Notes under the pieces: generated by a model
Told to the model about the DNA's origin: nothing
What the model saw: the letters and a program-made list of their open reading frames with translations, nothing else
The model's database searches: none
Shown: one piece after another, positions 1 to 11,370 of the stretch
Position numbering within the stretch: the stretch's first letter is position 1
Layout of the letters: each line of letters opens with the position of its first letter
Origin: Leucosporidium creatinivorum
Taxonomy: Eukaryota; Basidiomycota; Microbotryomycetes; Leucosporidiales; Leucosporidiaceae
Reading direction: 5' to 3'
Length of the DNA: 64,000 nucleotides
Assembly: GCA_001600635.1 (NCBI GenBank)
Contig: BCKL01000036.1
Location: 74,926-138,925 of the forward strand
Program-made: the position numbers and the translations under genes

Positions 1-3000
1 GTGGTTTGTGCGGGAGATGAGAGAGCGGAGTCTTCGAGGAAGAGGAGGGGGCGGAAGGCTGTGGAGTGGTCACAACAAGGTCAGCATGCGAAGCGAGACA
101 AGAAACGCCGCCCGTCTAGCTCACCTCGCAAAGCCTTAAACTGATCGCCCATGCTTGCCAGGCTCAGACCATGGCTGGAGAGGTATTGCGAGACGGCAAA
201 CTCGAGCGAAGTCGTGTCTGATGTGAGCTTGAGTTTGCCAGACTCGCCGAGCTGCTTGACGATCGAGGCGTGGAGGATGAAGGTCTGCACGGTGAACCGA
301 GCGAGGTCGAGGGCCCTGTATTCCGACAATAGAGGATCAGCGAGGGCGCAGCACGAAAGAACACACACAACTCACCACTCCTTGGCCAGATCGCCAACCC
401 TGTAAGCGCCGAGGATCTCTTCCCGCACGAGCGTCAACTTCTCCGTCAAGTCGACCATGTAGCTACTTGCTCCTCCCCCTCCTCCCGCGCCTGCACCGTT
501 GACGTCGAGGTTCTTGGAGTAGTCGACGCGGTGCATGCGAGCGATGATGGACGAAAAGTCGCGCCGAATGGCCATGATGAGGGGATTTGAGATGGTGGTG
601 TAGGCGGAGCGGGTGTTCTAGGTGACCGAAGGAGACGGTCAGCTATCTGTCCTGCGCCGAGGTGACGAAGAGACAGTCAGTCACATCGACGCAAGGCCTC
701 AGCGCCGTCTTGACGCTTTCCGAGTGCTCGGGCAGAGCTCGGTTCAGCGGCGACCAGAGGTGATACAGCGAGCTGGCGAGATCAGCGTTCGAGTGCTGCG
801 AAGGTGTGGCAAGCGGGCCAAGCAGCGAAGTTGCCGAGTGATCCTGTGCGATCTAGCGAGCGAGCGGAAGGGAGCGACTGGTCAGCTGGCTCACTCGGCA
901 CAATGAAGCAAAGGGAGCAGACGAGACTCACCATAGCTTCCGCCTTCTGCACATAGAGCTCGACTGCCCTGCTCGCGCCCTTGGCGATAGCCTTGACGAG
1001 CAGAGGATCGAACCTCGCGGCGTCCAACTCGTTGACGATGGCCCTCGAGACGGAGAGGCCCTCGTTGGCGGTAGGTACGGTCGGTGGTCGGGAGGAGAAG
1101 GAAGCGGAGAGAGAGGAGGAGATGGAGAAGGACGAAGTGACGGCTTCGGTGAGGCGGTTCGTTGAACGGGTGAGGTAGAGGGTCTCGAAGGGTTGGATGG
1201 AGCGGAGGATGAGGACCGTTTCGGGGCTATGGGAGGGTGACGTCGATGGCAAAAGTGAGGACAATGTGAGATGTGCGAGCGGGTTGGAGAAAGGGTCAGG
1301 AAGGGAGACATCAGCGAGAGCGCAGAGATTAACGAGCGAGCGAGCGAGCTACTCACCTCTGCTGCACCTGAGTATAGACGGTATCGGTATGCACCGCGAT
1401 CTTAGAGAAGAACTCATGGAAGAGCCTCATCAGGCGAGGATATCCGGTGCTCAGTGTCGTCTGAATGAAAGCGGAGGCTGCGAGGAAGCAAGGGTCAGCG
1501 AGCTGTTCTCTCTCCTGTACTCAAGCGCGACGTACAGCGAGCAGCCTCCTTCGTCTGGGTCTCGAACGATTGCGAGAGCGTCGTCCAGAACATGAGGCTC
1601 GGCTTGTCGTCGAGGACCTGCGAAGGGCGCGGGAGTCAGCGTCGGACCTTGTACCGGTAGGAGCAAAGAAACCCACCGACATGGCCTCGTCGAGGAAGCT
1701 CGCCTGGGTGTTCTGGTCCCGCTTGAGCTTGAGCACCTTCTCGAGAGTGTAGACCTGCGAGCGATATGGCGGTCAGCTCGGAGCCGCAGCTACATGTAAA
1801 AGAGAGCGAACCTTGATACAGATGGAGCCCATGTCGGCGATCAGGCTCTCTAACCTGGCCCATAGTACTGCAGCCCATTGCGGCATCGTTGCTGTTGTTG
1901 GCTCATTGCGCGTGCGAGATTTGTAGACGAACGCCGAAGCGGCTGAGGTGGCCGAGTCTGCATAAGAGTGAGGAGAGGTCAGCCTGCTGACGTCCGAAAG
2001 CTGGAATTGGGAACGGAGACTCACCCTTCCCTCCCACCTCGCGAGCAAGAGTAGCCATGTCGAAGCAGGCCTTGACCTTGCGCGAGACGAGGTCGGTGAG
2101 ACTGGCGACGAGGCTGTCGACGAGAGATGGTAGAATGGAGAGGTTGTGGGCGGTTTGAAGCGACGACGCGAGGAGAGGGTTGTCCTGTAATGGAGTAGAG
2201 GGGTGAGTCAGCTACGGCTCGGCGCTCGAAGAACAGGGTTGGATCGCTCACCAGCTCGGTCAATCCTCGCTGCACGGTGGTCTCCATCTCCTCGACGACA
2301 CGTCGTCGACTATGCTCGACGGCGGGAACGTTGGCGTCCACAGCATGGATGGTGCGAATGGATAGCAGAGCTTCGGGGTCGTCCTCGGCGGGCTCGACGC
2401 CATCGCTGGCGGTCAGGAGGGACTCTGTAGGCGCCGGCGAGTCAGTCTGGAAGTACGCGCCATTGACCATGTCGTCCAAACTCACCAATCTCGGCCAATG
2501 TCAATGCTGCCTCGGCCATGGCCCTCTCCCTCCGTTCTCTCGTCCGCTCCCTCTCGCCGGCAGCTGTCGGAGCCAGGGAATTGCTCGCCCCAGCACCAGC
2601 AGCCGATACGTTCAGCTCTCCGTCAATCTCGGCCATCTGCCCTTCCAGCCTTCGAGCGAGGACGGTGAAGCGCGAAGCGCGTCGAGCGAGGGATGAGGCG
2701 CGTCGGAGGCGGGTGAGGAGGGTGAGGGAGGAGGAGAGAGAAGCGTGGGGGACGGTGATCTTCTTGCGGAGGCTGTTGGGAGCTCAGGCGTATCAGTAAG
2801 AGCTCCTCGGCGCTGAACAAGGCGAACTCACTTGGAGACCCCTCCCTCGACTTGAGCGAGCTTCTCTCGCACTTCAGTGAGATCTGAGCCCAGTCCGCCG
2901 AGGCTGGCAGCTTGTAGTAGTAGTGAAGAGTGGTGCTTGGTAATCTGTGGCACGGTAGAGCCTGTCAGCGCCCCCCTAGAGCTCCGAAACGACTTGGCTC

Positions 3001-3381
3001 CACGCACCTCTTGCTTGAGCTGCCGGTTCAAATCCTCGACTCCAAAGTTGAGCCTGGCCAACGCAGCCGAGACATCTCCTCCTTGATCTCCTGCTCCCAA
3101 GCCTTTCATGAACCCTGTAGCGGCGGTAGGAGGCGCGGCCGGCGCGGGTGAAGCTGGACGTTGCTTCGCGTCTGCTGTAGCTGGCGCTGTAGGCGGGTAG
3201 GGCTCATTGTTGACGATGGAGTGGGCAAAAGAATTGGGGTCGAATGAGGGGTGCAGGAATGTAGCGTATTCTGTGGTAGATTCGGAGCTGAATTAGCTGA
3301 GAAGCGCGTTGAAAGAGCGAGAGCTGTACCTGTGTAAGGATCTGCTGGCTGAGGCTGTGGTGGTGGTGCTAATGGCGCCAT
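1..3381 (-). CDS. COG5: Conserved oligomeric Golgi complex subunit 5 (3'-truncated by the window edge)
   Basis: Component of the eight-subunit COG tethering complex, which captures retrograde vesicles at the Golgi. The start at 3381 opens a short exon (MAPLAPPPQPQPADPYT); the second exon continues EYATFLHPSFDPNSFAHSIV. Next comes the family's N-terminal signature around 2850-3080 (SAALARLNFGVEDLNRQLKQ, then KHHSSLLLQAASL), which matches the known COG5 N-terminal domain. Near the left edge, FILHASIVKQLGESGKLKL (about 230-300) and, after an intron, ALRAFRPLLF align with the C-terminal part of human COG5 (HASLIRPLGEGGKMRL, LRSFRPLLF). The gene has about a dozen exons with introns of 50-110 nt. 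The last coding part lies beyond position 1. It is divergent from the next gene with only 123 bp between start codons. The family assignment is firm; individual inner junctions are less so. Confidence 0.93.
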
Positions 3382-3504
3382 ACTCTCCTATCGTCCCACA
3401 GAAGAAGCAGTCAGAGAAATGCAGCCGAGACGAGCAGCGAGCGGCAGGAGACTGAGCTGCGAAGGGGATCCGCTCTTGGCTCTTGCCGTGTTCAGCTCGC
3501 CATC
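3382..3504. promoter_or_regulatory. Compact bidirectional promoter between COG5 and MCX1
   Basis: Only 123 bp separate the start codons of COG5 (leftward) and MCX1 (rightward), so both core promoters and both 5' leaders must fit here. No TATA box is visible. The spacing is seen directly; shared regulation is inferred. Confidence 0.6.
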
Positions 3505-6294
3505 ATGTATCGGACCAGGCTCACTCGGATTCCTTCGGGACTACTACTGCGCTCCTGCTCGACTACAACTTCTCGTCTCCGATCAACTACAGGACACGCG
3601 GCGGCCCCACTCGCTGCTGGTCCGGCTGCTGCTTCTCGTGTAGCCTCCTCCATCGGCCTCGGAGGTTCGGGATCGGGTTCTGTAGCACATCCAGCTGGGA
3701 TCCCTACGGCAGGAGCGAGCCGTGTAGCACAGCCGGGGCAGCTCAACCCGAGGCAGCTCTCCGCTCATCTCGACGAGTTCGTGGTCGGTAGGTGGCTGTA
3801 GCACAGTATGATTTGGGGGGAAGCTCACGCGCGTGCATGTACAGGTCAAGAACGAGCTAAAAAGGTGCTAGCTGTAGCGTAAGCTTGTCTCTCGGCTGCT
3901 CGCTCGCCTTCAGCGCTGATACCCCGCATTCTTGCAGCGTGTACAACCACTATGCTCGCCTCCAGCACCTCGCACGTCAATCCGCACCAGACTCGAGCAT
4001 CGACTCTTCTCTGGAAGTCCTACAGGACGACGCTCTCAGCTCCTCCTTTGCCACCCACAACACTCGCTCCCCTTATCCTCCGACCGAACCTCCTCATGTC
4101 GCTCACATCCAACCCCGCGACCGCTCCAGAGATACACCATCAGCAACAGCAACAGCTTCCGAGCCTGCACCTCGAGTCCAGTCGACCCCACTTCCACCCC
4201 TCGACGAAAGCCGAGCTCCTTCTGATCTCTTCAATCCTTCCTACATCGCTCCTTCCACGCCTTCTCACAAGCGCCGACCTCGCTCAGCAGACTCCAACAG
4301 CGCTTTTACTGTCGACGACCCAACGAACTACAGCTCCCCCATTCATGGCGATCCTTCGCGCCGAACTCAGACGCTGGACTCTATCCCCTCCTCGTCAATC
4401 ACTACTTCTCGCCGTGCTCGCAAGCCCAAACCCTCTACCCCGTCTTCCACCACCTCCTATCCTCCCCCATCCCCACCACCCAGCTCCGACCTCCTCACCG
4501 ATTTTATCGGCCAAGTCTCCGGCTTGCCCCTTCCTCCTCCTCCTCCATCCCCATCGACCTCCTCCGCCCTCTTCAACATCAACCCCGACCCCGATGCTCT
4601 AGTATACGAGAAGAGCAATGTCCTCCTCCTGGGACCCACGGGAAGTGGCAAGAGTTTGCTGGCGAGGACGTTGGCGAGGTGTCTGGATGTGCCGTTTGTG
4701 GGCGTGGAAGCGACGGGGCTGACGATGGCGGGGTGTGAGTAGTGACAACTTCTTTGTTCGCATCTACGCCGTCCTCGAGTGCCCGTGAGGACTTGCGGAC
4801 CTGACCGCTGAAGCTGACCTCGGCGCTCCCACCCTCCCTCCTCCTCCTCTCCCTCTACCACAGACGTCGGCGAGGACGTCGAAACCTGTATCCACCGCCT
4901 CCTCGTCGCCTCCAATTGGGACGCTCAGCGTGCTTCAACAGGCATAGTCTTCCTGGACGAAGTGGACAAGCTCTCCCGCTCCTCCTCTGCTTCGTACTCC
5001 AAGGATGTGAGTGGCGAGGGCGTGCAACAGGCGTTGTTGAAGATTTTGGAGGGGACTGTTGTGAGTGTGCCGGATAAGGAGGGACAGAGCGCGGGGAGGA
5101 GAGGGAAGGGTGGAGCTCGTGAGTCGGTTTCGTTCGCTTGCTCGCCGAGGGAGAGGGAACGCCGAGCTAATCTTTGACTCGTTGGCGGCGTCGAACAGCA
5201 CCACCGCAGCACCACCTCGTCGATACGACCAACATCCTCTTCATCCTCTCCGGCGCATTTGTGGGACTGGAGAAGCTCATCAGCAAAAGAATCGAGAGGG
5301 GTAGCATAGGCTTCACAGCGAGGATTGCTGAGCAGAGTGGGGAGAGAGGGAAGGAGCTGTCGTCGGATAAGAAGGAGAAGGATATGCTCGAGTTGGTGGA
5401 GCCGGAGGATCTGGTCAGGTTTGGGTTCATTCCCGAGTGAGTTCGGCGCGCTCTCCGCACCCTTGCTTCCACCCTTCTCTCGCCATCAATGCTCATTTCG
5501 TTGACCTCACACTATTCTCACTGACCTCCACCACAGGTTCATTGGCCGCCTCCCTGTCGTCGCGACCCTCAAATCCCTCACCGAGGCCGACCTCCTCCGA
5601 GTTCTTACCGAGCCCAAGAATGCCCTCGTCCGTCAGTACGAGGACTTGTTCAGGACGTCGGACGTTCACCTTTCGTAAGTATTGCTATCTTACGATTTAT
5701 ACCGCCCTTCCGGGCGCGCTGCTGACCCCCTCCCTCGCCCTCGCCGAACAGATTCACCACCCCAGCGCTGAGGGCCGTGGCTCATCTCGCCGTCACCAAA
5801 GGAACCGGAGCTCGAGGTCTTCGTGGGATCCTGGAGAGCCTCCTGCTCGAGCCCATGTACACTGCACCGTGAGTTTTGAACCTCTGGAGGGTGAGAGGCG
5901 AGGACGTTCCCCGAGCTCGGCCTGACTCACTCTCGCTCGACAGACAATCCTCCATTCGCTATGTTCTGATCGACAAGGAGGTCGCGCTGGGTCTCAAGCC
6001 CGCGCACTACTACTCTCGAGGGCAAAAGGTACGTTCAGCTGGCCTTCGCTTCTTCCTTTCCTCGTTGCCTCGCCGCCGAGCCGAGCTCACTCTTCGCCGC
6101 GCTGACGACCCTCCCCTCTCCTATCGCTACCCCTTGCCCAACAGCACATGTTCGAGAACGACTTTGCAGCCGAGGAAGGCGAAGATCCCGATGGCCAGCT
6201 ATCAGCTGGGGTGGAGAGCGAGAGCGCCGAAGGAGAGGGTGAGGGGGAAGGTGAGGGCGAGGGAGAGGTGGAGAAGAGGAGGGCGACGGCTTGA
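3505..6294 (+). CDS. MCX1: Mitochondrial ClpX-type AAA+ unfoldase Mcx1
   Basis: ATP-dependent unfoldase of the mitochondrial matrix. The N-terminus ([17 protein letters not shown]) is Arg/Ser-rich without acids, like a mitochondrial targeting sequence. Exon 1 ends in [11 protein letters not shown]; exon 2 ([12 protein letters not shown]) and exon 3 (VYNHYARL) rebuild the ClpX N-terminal helix. A long Ser/Pro-rich insert follows, then Walker A (GPTGSGKS, about 4630), Walker B ([10 protein letters not shown], about 4945), [16 protein letters not shown], a pore-side SIGF (about 5302-5313), and the C-terminal small domain ([51 protein letters not shown]). The bacterial zinc-binding N-domain is absent, as in fungal Mcx1. 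The tail is a Glu/Gly-rich extension ending at TGA 6292-6294. About nine exons, all with canonical junctions. The IGF tripeptide is discussed under findings. Confidence 0.95.
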
Positions 6295-7107
6295 TGTGGG
6301 TACCTCAGAAGGCAATGTGCGTGTATAGTGTTTGTCTAGTGTTGTGCTGTTGCATAAGAGCAGGTTCTCGGTCGATAAAGGGAGCTCGGCGTGGGCGGTC
6401 GGCGGAGTTGCGAGCGGGCTACAAAAGTGAGCGAGAAGTGTACTAGAATGCTCTAGAGAATAATAGGACCTTCTGCGAGTCACAGCTGTAGAAGAAAAAA
6501 AGTTGTAGTGCTTGGCTTCCCGAGCTTGGCGCCCTGTTCAGATTTCGAAGTCGTTCAAGCTCGTGGGCGCCGTCGCGCCTTTGCTTCCTCCTTCCTCCCT
6601 CACCGGCTTCTGCCTCTCTTGCTTTCACCCTTCCCTCCAACGAATGAACGAAGACGAAGAACCCGCTATACGAGACCTAACTGTCTACACCTCTAGGTGT
6701 GTATTTACAGCAGACTAGAGCGCTCTCTGACTCGCTGACCCGCTTCCCTCGTCTCGCTCGCTCTGAGCAGCCTCGCCCTGGCCTTCCTCGCAACTTCGTG
6801 CTCGGACGTCAACTTGGATCGACCACCATAACACGACTCTCGCCCTACCCTCTACCGTCCTACAGCGCTCAGCCTCAGCCGCTCAGCTCAAGCCCTTTCC
6901 CACTCAAACTCGTCTCGTCCGTCACGCGCAGCCGCCTCACAACCGCCTGGCTAAAATCTCCCATCGAATGAACACCCCTTACGACCCTTAAATCACTTGC
7001 ATACGCTCTTAAAGCACTCCTCTTTGACTTCCCGCCCTCTACCGCTCTACATCTCCCTCGCTCTCTCCCCGAATCTAAACCGCTCTCGGACCCGCATCAT
7101 CACAGCA
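6295..7107. other. Intergenic region, 3' of MCX1 and 5' of the 7.1-kb gene
   Basis: No supported coding sequence. The right half (about 6840-7100) is pyrimidine-rich with repeated CTCGC/CTCTC strings, typical of basidiomycete promoters and 5' leaders. Small open frames here lack any recognisable similarity. Confidence 0.5.
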
Positions 7108-9638
7108 ATGGTCGCCCTCAAAGTCTCGCTCCCTCACCTCTCGCTCTCGCGCAACAACTCTCCTTCACGCCCTTCCACTCCCGCCGCTGGACCCAACTCG
7201 AACGGCTCCTCTCGGCCCTCGAGCGTCGAGATTGTCGCTCCCGACGGAGCAGCAGGGGACGGCCTGGACAAGGAAGCTCGCGCTCGTCGCGCTTCGCTCG
7301 GCGCACTCGGTGCAGCACTACGTCGTTCTACCTCGGGCAAAGTGCACACCGTATCGTCCCTCAGCGCCTCCACCCCACTCAACTCGAAAGGACCGACCCC
7401 TCCCGCTTCGCGCCCTACCTCCGATAACGCGGGCTCGGGCCTCCTCCCCCTCCGCAACGTCCTCAACGCCGCTACTTCCAGCAAGCAGCGAGCTCACTCG
7501 TCGGACCGCCGCCCTCTCCCTACCGCCGCCGTCCCTTCCCTCGCGACAGCCACCGGCACCCTCCAGCACTCGGTCTCGCAGCCTCCCCTCTCTCGCAGCA
7601 GCAAGAAGGATGCAGGCAAGAGGTCGCCCGTCATCGGTCCTTCGAGCGGCTCGGCGACGCCCACTTCGCATGGCGCGGGACGAGGACCGGCGCTCCACAA
7701 CCTCGAGGAGAGCTACGTCGGCAAGGTCAGCCTTAGACTCGGCGAAGCGGTCAACAAGGCTTTCCTCGCTGGAGGACCTGGCGAGATCACCTGGAAGGGA
7801 AGGAGCGCGCCCAAGGTCGACAAGAGTAAAGAGGTCGGCGAGATTGTCATCCAGTAAGTTCGGCATTCGTCCACCCGGTCGAGGGCTTAACTGACCCTCT
7901 CTCCACTACCAACAGCGAACTGCAAGCCGCTCTTCACGATGTTTACCTCCTCCGCACCCTTCTTCGCTCCTCGGTCCTCAAAGCCCTCTCCCTCTTCCTC
8001 ACCCGCCTCACCGCCGCCCTCCTTCCCTCCGACGCGGTCGGCCCTCCTCCCTTTACTCTCAAGGAAGCCGACTCGCTCGCCACTCCCCTCCGCTTCAACC
8101 TCCAAATCGTCCGCTGCGCTTACGAGGTCAAGCATGCGCTCGTAGTCGCTTCTCGCGGCACCCCTCCCTTCGTCCGCGATACCCTCCGTCCTTGGTCCGA
8201 CAAGCTCAACGAGGTCATGGCGAGAGTGATGAACCCCCTCATCACCTCTGTGCGCATCTCAGTTTCGCTCATCTGCGCCAAGGCTAGGATCGCCGAGACG
8301 GCCGCCGAAGCAGCCACTTCCGCCGCCGTGGGAGCTCCCACCGTCGCTGGCACCTCGACCGCGGCGCTCAAGCAAGGATCCTCGCAGCTCAGGTCGCTCT
8401 CGATGGGACGGGCGCATACCCCCGCTCCCGTGGCCGCTGTCGGCGCACAAGGCCCTCTCTGGCTTCGAGAGCTCTCCTCCGTTCTCGACGCCACGGTCAA
8501 GATGGTCTCGCGACTCGAGTGCGGAGCGGACGCCGACAAGTGGCTCGTCAGCGTCGGTACCCATGCAGTGTGGAAGGGCATGCTCTCTCTCGGTGCTCGC
8601 AAGATTATCGACGACGAGCCTCACCATGGAGCGGCGCTCTCTTCGGCGCCGAGCGGATCGTCCACGCCTACGCTCCCTACCACCAAGTCGGGCCTCTTCA
8701 CCAAGAGCGTCAAGCGTTCCCCCTCGCCCGGCGACTCGCCTCCCCTCCACCCTATCGGCCACATCCCCTCCTCCTCCCAGCACGGCGGCGCCCCTCCCTC
8801 CCCCTCCGACATCGCCTTCATCCGCCTCCTCTGCGAGTTGGAGCTCCTCGAATCTCGCCTAGCAAACTACATCAACTCGCTCTCCTCGGCCCTCGTGGTG
8901 GACCCTCACATGCTCATGTCGGGAACTTGCGCCGACGTCGCCAAGTGCGGACTGTGCAAGACGGGTCGGACGTTCGACGCCGAGAGCTCGGACGAGGAGG
9001 ATGATAGTGAGCCAGTTGGGGGGTTGGCGCAGTATGCCATGAGGGAGGCGATGCAGGCGTTGAGCGCTATGGTCGTTGTCGTGAGGGCTAGTAAGAAGGC
9101 GGCGGTGTTGAGGGAGGCATTGTTGTTGGATGGACTGCCGGAGGATGGGCATGAGACGGCAGAGGAGAAGGGCATGGTCGAGAAGAAGGAGCAGGGGATC
9201 GTACCCCTCACGCCTATGGCGCTCATGTCCGGCGCTCCTGTCCCTTCGCTGCCTCCTACTCCTCCTTCTTCAACCCCTTCCATCGCACCTCTCCCTCCTA
9301 CCACTACGACCGCCTCAGCCGTCTGCCCCACCCTCGCCCACGCCATCGACACTCTCCCGACCCTGATCCTCCTGCACCTCCTCGCCTCCCGAGTCCCCCA
9401 CTTCCAACTCCCCAACGAGCTCTGGGGCATCGACTGGCGGTCCTACGAAAAGGAGATCCGCACGTTCGCTGCAGGGGAGGAATGGGTCGCGGAAGTCGCG
9501 TGGGAGATGGCGGGCGAGGTGGGAAGATGCGTCGAGGCGAGGGAGATGAAGGATGAGAGGGAGAGGATGAGGTTGGAGGTGTTGGCTGTGGCTATCAGGA
9601 GGAAGGCAGGCGTGGATGTACCGGGAGTGATGGTTTGA
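7108..9638 (+). CDS. Uncharacterised Ser/Pro-rich protein, about 822 aa
   Basis: Two exons, 7108-7853 and 7916-9638, separated by a 62-nt intron (GTAAGT...CTGAC...ACAG); together they give an uninterrupted 823-codon frame. The start MVALKVSLPHLSLSRNNS has good context (CAGCAATGG). The first 240 residues are low-complexity Ser/Thr/Pro/Ala. A predicted helical region follows: KVSLRLGEAVNKAFLAGG, then after the intron HELQAALHDVYLLRTLLRSS. A conserved-looking core lies at about 8100-8650 (RFNLQIVRCAYEVKHALV; WLRELSSVLDATVKMVSRLE). A single CGLCKTG motif occurs near 8947. I do not recognise the family; helical content and absence of membrane segments suggest a cytosolic scaffold or regulator, but that is a guess. 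The gene model itself is solid. Confidence 0.8.
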
Positions 9639-10134
9639 TTGGACGGTGATAGACATAGACTACAGGACGGAGGGCTTTGGACTTTCTTTAGGCTTCGGCG
9701 CTCGCTCTCTTTTACTTCTCTGCGTCTCCTCAACACGTAAATGTTAGCTTTCCCAATTTGACTCGTTTGACGTTACGCTACCGAGAGATAGACGCGACGA
9801 GAATAGAGGGGCGAGTTGGCGAAGCGAGCGCGCCGAATGAGCGCCGCCGAGCAGCCTTCGCCGAGCTGGTGCCGTTACCGGCTGCAAGGCGAGAGGGAGG
9901 ATGTGAAATCTTTTCGGAAAGCGTATAAAGTGCTGCAGGCTCCGCCCGAGCCGAATCACAAGCTGCCTGCCATCTTTCCATCTTCCAGCTCGACGCCTCA
10001 AAAGCGCAAATCGCGGGCCAAGCTCTTGTTCTTCTTCGTCGCTTTCTTCGGTTTTACTACCTACCACCAGTCAACTTTCGACCCCCTTTTGTCACCTTCT
10101 GACTCATCGCCCTAATACCCTACACATTATCGCC
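9639..10134. promoter_or_regulatory. RPS20 upstream region with a TATA-like element
   Basis: This 496-bp gap between the preceding stop and RPS20 contains GCGTATAAAG at about 9921-9930, a TATA-like box some 205 bp before the RPS20 start codon, followed by a T/C-rich leader. No coding sequence is supported. Which start site the box serves cannot be told from sequence alone. Confidence 0.35.
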
Positions 10135-10916
10135 ATGAGCTACGTCGCAAAGGGAGACAAGGACTTCGAGGGAGGAGCCGCCGCCCCCAAGTCGCACAAG
10201 ATCCGCATCACCCTCACCTCGCGCAACGTCAAGAACCTCGAGAAGGGTTAGTCTGCCGTCTTTTGTCGCTGTACACGTCGTTGGGAGGTCAAAACGAGCT
10301 GTAGCGAGGCCAGGAAACGCGGTCGAAAGGGAGAAGCGGAAAAAATCATTTCGAGGCTCGAGGAGGGCTTGTACGGGAGTGGGAAGGGATCCAGGAGCAC
10401 AGGCTGCCTGTAGTGCACCATACGCACTTGATCCCGCTTGCTCGGGGCATCTAAGAGGGCTACCAAGGGCAGTACGAGCCGCGCAAGGAGGACGGCACGC
10501 TGACCCTCGCGCTTCTGCACCTCGATAGTCTGCTCGGACCTCGTCAACCGTTCCAAGGACAAGGACCTCCGTGTTAAGGGCCCCGTCCGCCTCCCCACCA
10601 AGGTCCTCAAGATCACCACCCGCAAGACCGTGAGTTGGCCCGCCTCGCTCTCGCAAGCCAGCGCCGAAGCTGACCTAGCCTTTCGAATCTACAGCCTTGT
10701 GGAGAGGGATCCAAGACCTGGGACCACCTCGAGATGAAGATCCACAAGCGCCTCATCGACCTCGAGTCGCCCGCTGAGGTCGTCAAGCAGATCGTAAGTT
10801 GGGACTTGCTCGGCGAACGTCTACTCCGAGCACCGAACTGACCCATCCTCCACCTCTACCAGACCTCCATGTCGATCGAGTCCGGTGTCGAGGTCGAGGT
10901 CACCATCGCTGCTTAA
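10135..10916 (+). CDS. RPS20: 40S ribosomal protein uS10 (S20)
   Basis: Small-subunit ribosomal protein of the 40S head. Four exons: 10135-10246, 10529-10629, 10695-10793 and 10863-10916, totalling 366 nt and 121 residues, the usual length for eukaryotic uS10. Recognisable stretches are [59 protein letters not shown] and the C-terminus VEVEVTIAA. The first intron is 282 nt, long for this genome, and splits a Val codon; the others are 65 and 69 nt. Early introns with regulatory or snoRNA-hosting roles are common in fungal ribosomal genes, but no convincing box C/D or H/ACA element was seen here. Confidence 0.97.
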
Positions 10917-11370
10917 TTGCATGCGTGTGGTCACACTTCGCTCAACGTGAGAGACGGGACAGGAGAAGGAGCAGCCGAAGGACGATGCAGCGCGGCGCGA
11001 GCAGGTTAGCTGTTGGCGTGGCGAGTGGCGGACGAGGTTGCTTGGTACTGTTTACTTGTTGAACGATGCCTATCCTGTTGCGGATCTATATCTCTCGGTC
11101 TGTTGCGAGCTCGGCGAAAGAGAGAGAGCTGGACCACCGGATCTCGGTGGGCAGAAGTCGGCTTCGTGGGAGTCGAAGGGATGGGAGTCGGGGTTACGCC
11201 GTCTCTCCATTGTCCAACAAGCTCAAGTGCCAATTTTCAGGCTTTAAGCCCAGTAAGTTCAGCGGGGTAGATCGCTTGAGTGGCTCGCTCGCCGCTTCCC
11301 CCGACTTGCTCTCTCTGCCTTCTGCTTCATCGCTCGCTTCTCGTCACTCGCTCCCGATTGTACAGAGGAG

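Noticed and set aside
3018-3034. GGTTCAAATCC, identical to a tRNA B box
   Set aside because: It lies inside the conserved COG5 coding motif (on the minus strand GVEDLNRQ), with no A box or acceptor stem around it.
10247-10528. Box C/D snoRNA within the RPS20 intron
   Set aside because: A CTGA exists but is the branch point; no RTGATGA box or terminal stem was found.
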